The notes: generated from the letters alone by a model not told the origin. 64,000 nt of DNA from Vineibacter terrae (GCF_008039615.1 NZ_VDUZ01000004.1:186001-250000); one strand, 5' to 3'. Positions 26,581 through 35,241 are shown, counted from the first letter of the stretch. Numbers and translations: made by a program.

Positions 26581-27347
26581 TGGCCGACCAGAAGCTCTCC
26601 GCGCTGACCGCCCGCGAGGCCAATGTCGGCGACCCTTTCAATGACCTGCTGTACTACGTCGTGGCGGCCGGCGCGACGGACGCCGACAAGCAGCGCAAGA
26701 CGACGCCGTGGGATATTCTCATCGGCTCGGCGCGCAAGATGGCCTGGTTCAAGACCGACCTGATCACCATGGACATGCCGACCTACGGCAATGCCGGCAG
26801 CTCCAACCAGGTCGACCAGAACCACCAGGGCGTGGCCCGCATCTTCGGCGCCAACACCGACGACAACGGCGGCTTCTGGGGCACGTATCGCGGCGTCAGC
26901 ATGCAGGGCGGCGCGGTCCGGACGCTCTTCATCGTGAAGACCGAAGGCAATCTCTCGATATCGGGCGACCGGTACATCGTGCAGATGGGATTGCCGGCCG
27001 AGGGCGACAGCCAGCTCAATCAGGACGGCATCTACGTCAAATACTCGGACAACGTGAACGGCGGCAGATGGCAGCTGGTCACCCGCAGCGGCGGCGTCGA
27101 AAGCACCGCCGACACGGGTGTCACGGTGCAGGTGGACACGTGGTATCGCATCCAGATCGATATCGCCGCCGATGCGTCCTCCGCCAGCTGCATCGTCAAC
27201 GGCAGCTCGCCCGTCACGGTCAACACGAACATGTATGACCAGGACGCCACTCTCAACGTAGGCTTCAGGAAGACCAGCGGCACGAACGAGCGTGGCCTCG
27301 TCGTCGACTTCGTGTCCTACATGAAGCATCTCGCGTCGGCACGCTGA
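26580..27347 (+). CDS. phage beta-sandwich protein (LamG-like), unknown role
   Basis: 255 residues. After a short N-terminal part starting MADQKLSALTAREA, the body alternates strands and ends with WYRIQIDIAADASSASCIVNGSSPVTVNT and FVSYMKHLASAR, the usual pattern of a concanavalin/LamG-like jelly roll used in virion decoration or host binding. Start and stop overlap its neighbours by one base each (TGATG), so it is translationally coupled. The fold is inferred from pattern; no binding residues can be assigned. Confidence 0.55.
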   Translation: MADQKLSALTAREANVGDPFNDLLYYVVAAGATDADKQRKTTPWDILIGSARKMAWFKTDLITMDMPTYGNAGSSNQVDQNHQGVARIFGANTDDNGGFWGTYRGVSMQGGAVRTLFIVKTEGNLSISGDRYIVQMGLPAEGDSQLNQDGIYVKYSDNVNGGRWQLVTRSGGVESTADTGVTVQVDTWYRIQIDIAADASSASCIVNGSSPVTVNTNMYDQDATLNVGFRKTSGTNERGLVVDFVSYMKHLASAR

Positions 27348-28021
27348 TGGCCAATTATCTGGACCTCGAGACAGGCGACCGGCTCCTGCTCGAGACGGGC
27401 GATGGCCTGCTGCTCGAGGACCAGGCCGGCGCCGCCATCAGTGGCGTGGCTGGCGTGTCGCTCGGCGCCGTCACGGTTGCTGCCGCCGGCGCGGTCGCGC
27501 TGCGGGCCGCGTCATCGACCGGGCTGGCGCCGACAACAGCCGTCGCCGCCGGTGCGCTGGCGCTGCGCGGCGTGGCGGCGGCCACGCTAGGCAACACCGG
27601 CCTCGCCGCTGCCGGCACGTTCGCGCGCCATGGCACGGCGTCGCTGCCGCTGGCGGCGGTGATGTTGTCGGCCCAGGGCCTGGTGGCGGCCGCGGTGCCT
27701 GTGCTGCTGCCGGCACCCGGCACGCTGGGCGGCGGCGCCTGGACGGTGGAAGGCTTCGCGCGGCTGCGACGCCAGCTGCGGCGTGGCAAGCGGCGCCTGC
27801 GCCGGCTCGCCACCGGGATCACCGGGACGGCGTCGGCGTCGGCGCCGGCGCTGGTCGAGCCGGCGCTCCAGCCCTTGATCGCGCAGATCGACGATGCCGC
27901 CAGCCTCGAGGCGCTGGCGCGCATCGAGGCGGCCCTGGCCGCCATCCGCGCCGACGTCGATGCCGCCATCGCGCGGGCGCGCGAGGAGGACGATGAAGAG
28001 CTGCTGTTGCTGGCAGCATAG
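27347..28021 (+). CDS. phage protein with Ala-rich repeats and C-terminal coiled coil
   Basis: 224 residues. The N-terminus holds two copies of LxLETGDxLLLE, a short motif frequent in phage structural genes. Residues ~30-130 are an Ala/Val/Gly repeat region, residues ~140-165 a very basic stretch (LRRQLRRGKRRLRRLA), and the C-terminus is an acidic Ala-rich helix. I do not recognise a family. The basic stretch could contact packaged DNA. The gene is coupled to the previous one (start overlaps its stop) and lies 7 bp before the scaffold-like gene. Confidence 0.55.
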   Translation: MANYLDLETGDRLLLETGDGLLLEDQAGAAISGVAGVSLGAVTVAAAGAVALRAASSTGLAPTTAVAAGALALRGVAAATLGNTGLAAAGTFARHGTASLPLAAVMLSAQGLVAAAVPVLLPAPGTLGGGAWTVEGFARLRRQLRRGKRRLRRLATGITGTASASAPALVEPALQPLIAQIDDAASLEALARIEAALAAIRADVDAAIARAREEDDEELLLLAA

Positions 28022-28028
28022 GAGGACC

Positions 28029-28931
28029 ATGAGCATCTTTGATCAGAAGCCAGGCAGCGAGCCCAGCGCCGAAGCCGAGCTGGCGAGCCTGCAGAGCGAC
28101 GCCGGACAGCAGCCGGCACCGGATTCGCAGCTGCACGAGGCATCCACGGCAGCGGACCTCGCCGATCCATCGTTGCCGCCGGCCGACGACCACGGTGACG
28201 GCGATGGCGACGGCCGGTCCGGCGAGGACTCGCGCTACGTGCCGTATCAGGTCCTGAAGGAGGAACGCGGCAAGCGGCGCGCCCTGGAAACCCGGCTGGC
28301 GGCGTTCAGCGAGCAGGTCGACGCGATGATGCAGCAGCGCCAGCACGAGCAGGCGCAGATGCAGCCCCAGGACATGCCGCCCGATCCGCAGCAGGACCCG
28401 ATCGGCGCCTTGCGCTACGAGCGCCAGCAGCGCGAGCACATGCAGCACTACCTGCAGGCGCAGGCCCTGGAGCAGCGCGTGGCCAGCGACTACGTGGCTG
28501 ACGCCCAGCGCTTCGCGGCCCAGACGCCCGACTTCCCGCAGGCCTACAACCATCTTCTCGCCGGCCGGGTCGCGGAGCTGCGCGCCCAGGGCTGGCATGA
28601 CGATGCCATCCGCGCCCAGGTCCAGCGCGAGGAGCTCACCATCGCGTTTGGCGCGCTGCGCGCCGGCCGCAGCCCGGCGCAGCAGGCGTATGAGCTTGCC
28701 AGGGCACGCGGCTATGTGAAGGGCACGGCGCGCACGCCGTCGGCGGGGGATCCGACTCTGGCGGCGCTCAAGGCCCGCGCCGCCGCCTCGATCAGCGAAG
28801 GCGGGATGCCGCCGCGTGGCGACCTGTCGCTGGAGGAGATCGGCCGGCTCAGCGGGCCGGCGTTCGATACCGCCTTCGAACGCTACACACGGGCGCAGGG
28901 CAAGCGCTCGAGCCTGTTCCGCAGCGACTAG
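28029..28931 (+). CDS. putative phage scaffolding protein
   Basis: 300 residues, preceded by GGAGGA. The N-terminal ~70 residues are acidic and disordered, followed by a long Gln/Glu-rich coiled coil (SRYVPYQVLKEERGKRRALETRLAAFSEQ, then QQREHMQHYLQAQALEQR) and a basic C-terminus. This is the usual layout of scaffolding proteins, which guide capsid assembly and leave before packaging. In related phages the major capsid gene follows directly; here about 6.4 kb of other DNA lies between. The role is inferred from composition and position. Confidence 0.65.
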   Translation: MSIFDQKPGSEPSAEAELASLQSDAGQQPAPDSQLHEASTAADLADPSLPPADDHGDGDGDGRSGEDSRYVPYQVLKEERGKRRALETRLAAFSEQVDAMMQQRQHEQAQMQPQDMPPDPQQDPIGALRYERQQREHMQHYLQAQALEQRVASDYVADAQRFAAQTPDFPQAYNHLLAGRVAELRAQGWHDDAIRAQVQREELTIAFGALRAGRSPAQQAYELARARGYVKGTARTPSAGDPTLAALKARAAASISEGGMPPRGDLSLEEIGRLSGPAFDTAFERYTRAQGKRSSLFRSD

Positions 28932-28962
28932 CACCGGCTATCGGCAGAAGGTGAGTCATGAC

Positions 28963-29050
28963 TGTCATCCCGAGCGCAGCGAGGGATCTCCCGCGAATGG
29001 CGCACCATGCGCCTTGCCGCAGGAGATCCCTCGCTGCGCTCGGGATGACA
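28963..29050. repeat. palindromic repeat, family B, copy 1
   Basis: Perfect 29-bp inverted arms (28963-28991 and 29022-29050), beginning TGTCATCCCGAGCGCAGCGA, enclose a smaller hairpin GGCGCA-N3-TGCGCC. This is a widespread bacterial intergenic repeat; its false translation gives PSAARDL / SLAALGMT. It lies just past the scaffold gene, before the ABC binding-protein gene. MITE-like mobility is possible, but no terminal duplication is evident. Confidence 0.8.
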
Positions 29051-29209
29051 GGTGGATCAGTGACCAGCGATTCCAGGTTAGAGCGCTGCCCGCGCTCCGA
29101 GCGGGGTCGGCTCGGGGGATCGCCGGGCCGGCTGATTGACAGTCCACGAACGACGTGGTGCGATCCTTGCTTCGAGCGCCAGGGCTGGGCTCGAGCGGGG
29201 GAGAGGATC

Positions 29210-30160
29210 ATGAAGGCAGGTTGGGTCGTGGGAGCGATGGCCGTCGCGGCCCTGGCGGCGGCGCCGGTCGCGATGGCGCAGGAGACGAAGGTTGCCATCG
29301 GCATCAGCGGCTGGACCGGGTTCGCGCCGCTGACCCTTGCCAAGGAGACCGGCATCTTCAAGAAGAACGGCCTCGACGTGACGATCAAGAAGGTCCCGCA
29401 GGCAAGCCGGCACCTGGCGATCGGCTCCGGCGACATCCAGTGCGCGGCGACGACGGTCGAGACCTGGGTGGTGTGGAACGCCAACGGGATCGCCACCAAG
29501 CAGATCTTCCAACTCGACAAGTCCTATGGCGCCGACGGCATGGTGGTGCGCAACGACGTGCAGAAGATCGCCGACCTGAAAGGCAAGAAGGTGGCCGCGT
29601 CGGCGCCCGGCACGGCGCCCTACTTCACGCTGGCATGGTTCCTCAAGAAGAACGGGCTGAGCGTGAAGGACGTCACTGTCGTGAACATGGAGCCGGGGCC
29701 CGCGGCGCAGGCCTTCATCGCCGGACAGAACGACGCGGCGATGACCTACGAGCCCTACCTGTCGTCGGTCCGCGCCGCGCCGCAGGCCGGCAAGATCATC
29801 GCCACGACCCTGGACTATCCGATGATCATGGACACGTTCGGCTGCACGCCCAAGTTCCTCGACGACAACCCCAAGGCCGCCAAGGCGCTGGCCGACAGCT
29901 ATTTCGAGGCCGTGGCGATGATCGCCAAGGAGCCCGCCAAGGCCTACGAGGTGATGGGGGCCGACGTGAGGCAGACCGGCGAGCAGTTCGCCGGCTCGGC
30001 CAAGTATCTGCGCTGGCAGGACCGCGCGGCCAACCAGAAGTTCTTCACCGGCGAGTTCCAGGCCTTCTCGCGCGAGGCGGCGGCGCTGCTGCAGGAGATC
30101 GGCATCATCAAGCAGGCCCCGGACATCGCCGCCATCGTCGACACGCGCTTCCTGCAATGA
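29210..30160 (+). CDS. ABC transporter substrate-binding protein, NitT/TauT (SsuA-like) type
   Basis: 316 residues from ATG 29210 (GGAGAGGATC upstream). A signal peptide ends at AMAQE (residue ~24). The mature part has the NMT1/SsuA-like fold: SGWTGFAPLTLAKETGIFKKNGLDVTIKKV, the LAIGSGDIQCA hinge region, and DAAMTYEPYLSSV. It would bind an organic sulfonate, nitrate analogue, riboflavin-like or pyrimidine-type ligand; the sequence does not decide. It is followed by its permease and ATPase genes after one family B repeat, so expression of the three may differ. Confidence 0.85.
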   Translation: MKAGWVVGAMAVAALAAAPVAMAQETKVAIGISGWTGFAPLTLAKETGIFKKNGLDVTIKKVPQASRHLAIGSGDIQCAATTVETWVVWNANGIATKQIFQLDKSYGADGMVVRNDVQKIADLKGKKVAASAPGTAPYFTLAWFLKKNGLSVKDVTVVNMEPGPAAQAFIAGQNDAAMTYEPYLSSVRAAPQAGKIIATTLDYPMIMDTFGCTPKFLDDNPKAAKALADSYFEAVAMIAKEPAKAYEVMGADVRQTGEQFAGSAKYLRWQDRAANQKFFTGEFQAFSREAAALLQEIGIIKQAPDIAAIVDTRFLQ

Positions 30161-30177
30161 CGGCGTTCGTGCCAGCT

Positions 30178-30262
30178 GTCATCCCGAGCGCAGCGAGGAT
30201 CTCCCGCGAATGACGCACCGTGCATCCGGCCGCACGAGATCCCTCGCTGCGCTCGGGATGAC
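30178..30262. repeat. palindromic repeat, family B, copy 2
   Basis: Arms GTCATCCCGAGCGCAGCGAG.. (30178-30203) and the inverted partner (30236-30262) match apart from one deleted G in the left arm. It is the same element as at 28963-29050, with the inner hairpin partly decayed. The two copies flank the binding-protein gene exactly, in the gaps before and after it. Confidence 0.75.
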
Positions 30263-30298
30263 GGAGGTGCGTTGCGCGCGATTGCGCCACGCCTGACC

Positions 30299-31075
30299 AT
30301 GCCGCGTCCACTCGAGCCCGTCGGCCGGGCCAGCCGCATCGGGCTGGGGATCGCGTTCTTCGTGGTGTTCGTCGCCGTCTGGGCGGCGGCGACCCTGGGC
30401 GGCTTCGTCTCCCGGACCTTCCTGGCCGATCCGATCACCATGGTGATGGACGGCTGGACGCTGCTGACCCGGTTCGGCTTCGCCGCCGACATCGCGGTCA
30501 CGGTCTGGCGCGTGGTCGGCGGCTTCATCCTGGCATCCCTGGTCGCCGTGCCGCTGGGCATCCTGATGGGCGCCTACAAGCCGGTCGAGGCCTTCCTCGA
30601 GCCGTTCGTGTCGTTCGCGCGCTACCTGCCGGCGTCGGCCTTCGTGCCGCTGCTGATCCTGTGGGCCGGCATCGGCGAGACCCAGAAGCTGCTCGTGATC
30701 TTCATCGGCTCGGTGTTCCAGATCATCCTGATGGTAGCCGTCGCCGTCGGTCAGACTCGGCGCGACCTGGTCGAGGCGGCCTACACGCTGGGCTGCGGCG
30801 ACCGCTCGGTGGTCCGCCGCGTGCTGATCCCGGCCAATGCGCCGGACATCGCCGAGATCCTGCGGCTGGTGCTGGGCTGGGCCTGGACCTATGTCATCGT
30901 CGCCGAGCTGATCGGCTCGTCGTCCGGCATCGGCCACATGATCATCGACAGCCAGGCGCTGCTGGCCACCGGCCAGATGATCTTCGGCATCATCGTGATC
31001 GGCCTGATCGGGCTGATCTCCGATTTCCTGTTCAAGGCGGCCAATCGCGCGCTCTTCCCCTGGAGGCTGGCGTGA
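30299..31075 (+). CDS. ABC transporter permease, NitT/TauT type
   Basis: 258 residues, about six membrane helices. The EAA loop that contacts the ATPase is EAAYTLGCGDRSVVRRVLIPANAPDIAEILRLVLGWAWTYVIVAELIG, the standard SsuC/TauC pattern. It forms the inner-membrane channel for the ligand delivered by the upstream binding protein. The start is uncertain: ATG 30299 gives the natural N-terminus, while an upstream ATG at 30272 lies next to repeat DNA. The stop overlaps the ATPase start (GTGA). Confidence 0.87.
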   Translation: MPRPLEPVGRASRIGLGIAFFVVFVAVWAAATLGGFVSRTFLADPITMVMDGWTLLTRFGFAADIAVTVWRVVGGFILASLVAVPLGILMGAYKPVEAFLEPFVSFARYLPASAFVPLLILWAGIGETQKLLVIFIGSVFQIILMVAVAVGQTRRDLVEAAYTLGCGDRSVVRRVLIPANAPDIAEILRLVLGWAWTYVIVAELIGSSSGIGHMIIDSQALLATGQMIFGIIVIGLIGLISDFLFKAANRALFPWRLA

Positions 31076-31857
31076 GCAAGCTGCTGATCGACGGCGTCGC
31101 GCGGGTCTTTCCCGGCGTGCATGGCGGCGCGCCGACGCGCGCGCTGGAGCCGACGACGCTGGCCGTCGAGGCCAACGATTTCATCGCCATCCTGGGGCCC
31201 TCGGGCTGCGGCAAGTCGACATTGCTGCGCATCGTGGCCGGCCTCGACCGGCCGACCAGCGGCCGCGTGCTGCTCGATGCGCGCGAGGTGAGGGGGCCGG
31301 GCGCCGATCGCGGCATGGTGTTCCAGTCCTACACGCTCTTCCCGTGGCTGTCGGTGGCGCAGAACATCGCCTTCGGCCTGCGCGAGCGGCGCCTGCCGCC
31401 GGCCGAGCAGGACAGGATCGTCGCCGACTACGTCGAGCGGGTGGGGCTGCGCGGCTTCGAGCGGCATTGGCCCAAGCAGCTCTCCGGCGGCATGCAGCAG
31501 CGCACCGCCATCGCCCGCGCGCTGGCCAACGACCCGCAGATCATGCTGCTGGACGAGCCGTTCGGCGCGCTCGACACCCAGACGCGCGCCTTGATGCAGG
31601 AGCTGCTGCTGGGTATCTGGGAGCGTGAGCGCAAGACGGTGCTGTTCGTGACCCACGACATCGAGGAGGCGATCTTCATCGCCTCGCGCGTCGTGGTGAT
31701 GACCGCACGGCCGGGGCGCATCAAGGCCGACATCGCCATCGACCTGCCGCATCCGCGGCACTACACCTTGAAGACGACGCCGGAATTCTCGGCCCTGAAG
31801 GCGCGCCTCACCGAGGAGATCAGGGCCGAGGCGGTGCTGGCGGCCGAAGCGCATTGA
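31072..31857 (+). CDS. ABC transporter ATP-binding protein, NitT/TauT type
   Basis: 261 residues from GTG 31072, overlapping the permease stop. All ABC motifs are intact: Walker A GPSGCGKST, Q-loop MVFQSYTLFPW, signature LSGGMQQR, Walker B IMLLDEPFGALD and the switch His in FVTHDIEEA. It is a SsuB/TauB-like ATPase powering the permease. Operon order binding protein-permease-ATPase is standard. Ligand is unknown. It is the last gene of the transporter set inserted in the phage cassette. Confidence 0.9.
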   Translation: MSKLLIDGVARVFPGVHGGAPTRALEPTTLAVEANDFIAILGPSGCGKSTLLRIVAGLDRPTSGRVLLDAREVRGPGADRGMVFQSYTLFPWLSVAQNIAFGLRERRLPPAEQDRIVADYVERVGLRGFERHWPKQLSGGMQQRTAIARALANDPQIMLLDEPFGALDTQTRALMQELLLGIWERERKTVLFVTHDIEEAIFIASRVVVMTARPGRIKADIAIDLPHPRHYTLKTTPEFSALKARLTEEIRAEAVLAAEAH

Positions 31858-31886
31858 CGGCGCCGGTGCCGCCGGCTCGCGGCAGC

Positions 31887-32978
31887 CTATCGGCGCATCA
31901 CCTCGTACACCGCCTTGCGCAGCGTGGCCTCGGCCTGGTCGATGGTATCGCGGTTCGCCAGGTCGCCGTGCCGGCCGGTGGTGAGGAAGATGTAGAACAC
32001 GCCGTCGTCAGCCGCGACGACCGTGTAGCGCAGCAGCACGCGCAGCACGGCGCTGTCGCAGGCGGAGAACATGCGTTTGGCCGCGCCCAGCTCGTCGGAC
32101 GTGAAGCCCGAGGCGAACGTGCCTTTGCAGCTGCGGCTGTCGCCGGCCAGGATGTTCGCGGCGACCTCGTCGACACTGGCGGCGGCGCCTCTGGGGATGA
32201 TCCGCAGCATGCCCAGGACGCGCGGCCCCTGCCAGACGATGTGGCCGATGTTGAGGAAGCTGTTGTCGAGCGTCCGGAGCTCGCTGTCGCTGAGGATTCG
32301 GAAGCCGCCCATGTCGCTCTGGGCCAGCATGTTGGCGACAACCGTCATCGCCTGCAGCCGCTGCTCCATCGTCGGTTGCGGCAAGTCGGCTTGCGGTCGT
32401 GGGGTCGGCTGCGGCTCGTGCGGCGCCGGGCCCCGGAGCTGAGGCGGTGTCGGCGCGGGATCGAGGCCGGCGATCTGCCGCTGCTGCTTCACGCACATGC
32501 CCAGCGAGGTCAACGCCGCGTAGGTGCCATCGAGGCTGAACTGAAAGCGGCGCCCCTCGGCCGTCACGTAGAGCATGTAGCCGCGGCGGAAGAGGTCGAA
32601 CATGTTCGCCTCGGCGGGCAGCTCCGCGATGGCGAAGCTCGCCTGCGTGGCCTTGGCGTTCACCTGCCGGGGCTGGAACGAGTCGATCCAGAAGGTCACG
32701 GGCACGGCCTGGCCGACCGTCAACCGCCAATCGTCGTGCTGCCAGGCAATGCGCCAGGTCCAGTCACCCGACACGGAGAAGAACATCGATATGCCGCTGC
32801 GGTAACGGGCACTCATCCCGCAATGCGTGAAGCGCCCGTTGGCTTCAAAAGCGGCGCCGCGCCAGTTGCCGGAAGCGAAGGTGCTGCCGGCAATCGATTC
32901 GGCGCGGGCAGGCAGGGTGACGAGCACGCCCACGAGAAGAGCGATGGCGAGTGCTGCTCGCTTCACGGTTTTCTCCAT
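31887..32978 (-). CDS. secreted protein of unknown function
   Basis: 363 residues. A clear signal peptide (ALAIALLVGVLVTLPARAES) is followed by a ~130-residue beta-rich domain (GNWRGAAFEANGRFTHCGM, SGDWTWRIAWQHDDWRLTVG), a Pro-rich linker (~175-205) and a ~160-residue alpha/beta domain with two Cys. I do not recognise a family. It is the only minus-strand gene in the interrupting block, and it is convergent with the ABC ATPase gene. A periplasmic location is likely; nothing suggests an enzyme. Confidence 0.65.
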   Translation of the reverse strand: MEKTVKRAALAIALLVGVLVTLPARAESIAGSTFASGNWRGAAFEANGRFTHCGMSARYRSGISMFFSVSGDWTWRIAWQHDDWRLTVGQAVPVTFWIDSFQPRQVNAKATQASFAIAELPAEANMFDLFRRGYMLYVTAEGRRFQFSLDGTYAALTSLGMCVKQQRQIAGLDPAPTPPQLRGPAPHEPQPTPRPQADLPQPTMEQRLQAMTVVANMLAQSDMGGFRILSDSELRTLDNSFLNIGHIVWQGPRVLGMLRIIPRGAAASVDEVAANILAGDSRSCKGTFASGFTSDELGAAKRMFSACDSAVLRVLLRYTVVAADDGVFYIFLTTGRHGDLANRDTIDQAEATLRKAVYEVMRR

Positions 32979-33067
32979 CGTGAAGGTGACAACGCATGGT
33001 TTATTTCATTCCAGTGTAATCGCGTTTTCGGTCAGGCGCCACCACAGGAAACGCGCCATGCGCTATT

Positions 33068-33113
33068 TTTATACCCGGATAATATTGACAACCTATTTAT
33101 ACCCGGATAAAAG
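33068..33113 (+). promoter_or_regulatory. promoter of the DUF2239 gene with two identical operator-like repeats
   Basis: TTTATACCCGGATAA occurs twice, at 33068-33082 and 33096-33110, 28 bp apart. TTGACA (33085-33090) lies between them, and TAAAAG (33108-33113), 17 bp further on, is the -10, so the second copy covers the spacer and -10. Each copy is an imperfect palindrome (TTAT..CC.GG..ATAA). Repression by an unknown regulator is likely. The gene starts only 7 bp after the -10, so a leaderless or near-leaderless transcript is possible. Confidence 0.6.
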
Positions 33114-33119
33114 ATCCGT

Positions 33120-33707
33120 ATGTCGACCACACCCGATCAACGCTGCACGGCTTTCCGGGGCCATCAGCGCATCGCTTCCGGCAATCTTCTTCAGGTGATA
33201 CTTGAAGTTAAGAATTTGCTAAAAGATGTTGAAAAACAACAGATTCTCATATTTGACGATGTGACAAGCAAGCCGATTGACGTCGATTTTCGTGGATCGA
33301 CGGAAGCGGTCCTGGAGCGTCTGTCGCCGGCATCGCCGGAGCGGCGAGGACCGGGGCGCCCGCGATTGGGCGTCGTCGCGCGTGAGGTCACGCTGCTGCC
33401 GCGGCACTGGGATTGGCTGGGCAGCCAGCCCGGCGGCGCCTCGGTCGCCTTGCGTCGGCTGGTGGACGAGGCGCGCCGCACATCCGGTGCGCGGGACCAG
33501 AAGCGCCAGGCCCAGGAGGCGGCGTATCGCTTCATGTCGGCGATGGCCGGCGATATGCCCGGCTACGAGGAGGCGACGCGCGCGCTGTTCGCCGGCGAGC
33601 GGCGCCGGTTTGACGCCCTGACGCAGCCCTGGCCGCCCGACATCCGCGATCATGCGCGGCAGCTGGCTGCGCCCGCCTTCCGCGACGCATCGCCCGACAA
33701 CATATAG
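33120..33707 (+). CDS. DUF2239-family protein
   Basis: 195 residues. The family signatures are clear: CTAFRGHQRIASG at the N-terminus, ILIFDDVTSKPIDVDFRG, then RRGPGRPRLGVVAREVTLLPRHWDWL and GGASVALRRLVDEARR. Members are cytoplasmic and uncharacterised; the central stretch suggests DNA or partner binding, but this is not established. The promoter carries two identical operator-like repeats. The N-terminal region has lower GC than its surroundings. It is followed on the same strand by the MATE gene after ~90 bp. Confidence 0.85.
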   Translation: MSTTPDQRCTAFRGHQRIASGNLLQVILEVKNLLKDVEKQQILIFDDVTSKPIDVDFRGSTEAVLERLSPASPERRGPGRPRLGVVAREVTLLPRHWDWLGSQPGGASVALRRLVDEARRTSGARDQKRQAQEAAYRFMSAMAGDMPGYEEATRALFAGERRRFDALTQPWPPDIRDHARQLAAPAFRDASPDNI

Positions 33708-33799
33708 CCACGCCTCGGCCGAGGCCGCGCGCATCCGGCGTCGCTGACGTGCGGATGCCGTGCCCGCGCCGATATCCCCTTGGTCCAGGAAAGGCGCCG

Positions 33800-35149
33800 A
33801 TGACCGCGAAGCCGCCGCTGTGGAAGACGTTCGTGGTCTTTCTCCTGCCGATGATGGCCAGCAACATTCTGCAGGCGCTGTCCGGCACGCTCAACAACAT
33901 CTATCTCGGCCAGATGGCCGGCGTCGACGCGCTGGCCGCCGCATCCGCCGTCTTTCCGGTCTCGTTCTTCTTCATCTCCTTCATCATGGGGATGAGCAGC
34001 GGGGCTGTGGTGCTGGTCGGGCAGGCCTGGGGCGCGGGCGATGGCGGGCGCGCCAAGGCTGTCGTCGGCACCACCCTGGCGGCGACGGCCGGCGCCGGCA
34101 TCGTCATCGCGCTGCTGGGCGGCATCTTCGCCCACCAGATCATGTCCTTGCTGGGCACGCCGGCCAATGTGCTGGCCGAGGCGACGGCCTATGCCCGCGT
34201 GATGCTGGTCTCGATGCCGATCCTGTTCGTGTTCTTCGTCTCGACCGCGCTGCTGCGCGGCGTCGGCGACACGGTCACGCCGCTATGGGCGCTCAGCCTG
34301 TCGACCCTGGTGGGGCTGGCCGTCACGCCGGCGCTGATCCGCGGCTGGCTCGGCCTGCCGCCGCTGGGCGCGCCGAGCGCCGCCTATGCCATGGTGGTGG
34401 CGTTCATGGTGGCGTTGACCATGCTGGCCGTCCACCTGCGGCGCAAGCGCCATCCGCTGGCGCCGGATGCCGTGCTGCTGCGCAGCCTGCGCATCGACGG
34501 CGCGATCCTGCGCCTGGTGATGCGCATCGGACTGCCCAGCGGCGTGCAGATGGTGATCATGGCGCTGGCCGAGATGGTGCTGCTGGGCCTGGTGAACCAG
34601 TTCGGCTCCGGCGCGACGGCCGCCTACGGCGCGGTCAACCAGGTGATGGCCTATGTCCAGTTTCCGGCCATGTCGATCGCCATCGCGGTGTCGGTGCTGG
34701 GGGCGCAGGCGATCGGGGCAGGGCAGCTGGAGCGGCTCGGCGCCATCACCCGCATGGGCCTGATCCTGAACGTCGTGCTCACCGGTGGCCTGGTGCTGAT
34801 CGCCTATGCGCTGTCGCGCACGATCATCGGGCTCTTCATCACCAGCGCCGTGGTGGTCGAGCTGGCGCAGCAGCTGCTGCACATCGTGCTGTGGAGCGGC
34901 ATCGCCTTCGGCATGGCAGGGGTGTTCTCCGGCATGATGCGTGCCAGCGGCACCGTGGTCGCGCCCACCGCGCTGTCGATCCTGGCCATCGTCGCGGTCG
35001 AGGTGCCGGTGGCGCTCGGGCTCAGCGCCTGGATCGGCGTCACCGGAGTCTGGATGGCTTATCCCGCCGCGTTCACGGCGATGCTGCTGATGCAGGCCGC
35101 CTACTATCACCTGGTGTGGCGGCGCAAGGCGATCCGCAGGATCGTCTAA
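33800..35149 (+). CDS. MATE-family efflux transporter
   Basis: 449 residues, twelve predicted membrane helices in two six-helix bundles. Typical MATE segments are visible: LPMMASNILQALSGTLNNIYLGQMAG at the start, AAASAVFPVSFF, and in the second half FPAMSIAIAVSVLGAQAIGAGQ. It is a Na+ or H+ coupled drug/metabolite antiporter of the NorM/DinF clan; the substrate is unknown. The start at 33800 follows AGGAAAGG. It lies immediately before the phage capsid leader, as the last gene of the interrupting block. A second open frame on the same strand at 33760-35160 is a shadow. Confidence 0.87.
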   Translation: MTAKPPLWKTFVVFLLPMMASNILQALSGTLNNIYLGQMAGVDALAAASAVFPVSFFFISFIMGMSSGAVVLVGQAWGAGDGGRAKAVVGTTLAATAGAGIVIALLGGIFAHQIMSLLGTPANVLAEATAYARVMLVSMPILFVFFVSTALLRGVGDTVTPLWALSLSTLVGLAVTPALIRGWLGLPPLGAPSAAYAMVVAFMVALTMLAVHLRRKRHPLAPDAVLLRSLRIDGAILRLVMRIGLPSGVQMVIMALAEMVLLGLVNQFGSGATAAYGAVNQVMAYVQFPAMSIAIAVSVLGAQAIGAGQLERLGAITRMGLILNVVLTGGLVLIAYALSRTIIGLFITSAVVVELAQQLLHIVLWSGIAFGMAGVFSGMMRASGTVVAPTALSILAIVAVEVPVALGLSAWIGVTGVWMAYPAAFTAMLLMQAAYYHLVWRRKAIRRIV

Positions 35150-35241
35150 GTAAAACCTAAGAAAAGCCGGTTGCGGCGCCGCTCATCGAAATAAACTGCT
35201 TCGTCTGGTTTTGTACCGATTGCGCCTCAGGCAGCGATCAC

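Larger units (their letters stand above)
28932..35241. other. block of host-type genes inserted between scaffold and capsid genes
   Basis: The block carries a NitT/TauT-type ABC transporter, a minus-strand secreted protein, DUF2239 and a MATE pump, none of them phage functions. It also contains both copies of the family B palindromic repeat. Phage order resumes with the capsid leader at 35242. No transposase, integrase or target-site duplication was found at either edge, so how it entered is unknown. A misjoin in assembly is the main alternative. Confidence 0.6.

Noticed and set aside
28958-29209. N-terminal extension of the ABC binding protein (PSAARDL ... SLAALGMT)
   Set aside because: It is the known false translation of the family B repeat; the signal peptide and ribosome site start at 29210.
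33760-35160. Second long plus-strand frame inside the MATE gene
   Set aside because: Composition is Gly/Arg/Ala-rich without membrane helices; the other frame is an evident MATE transporter.
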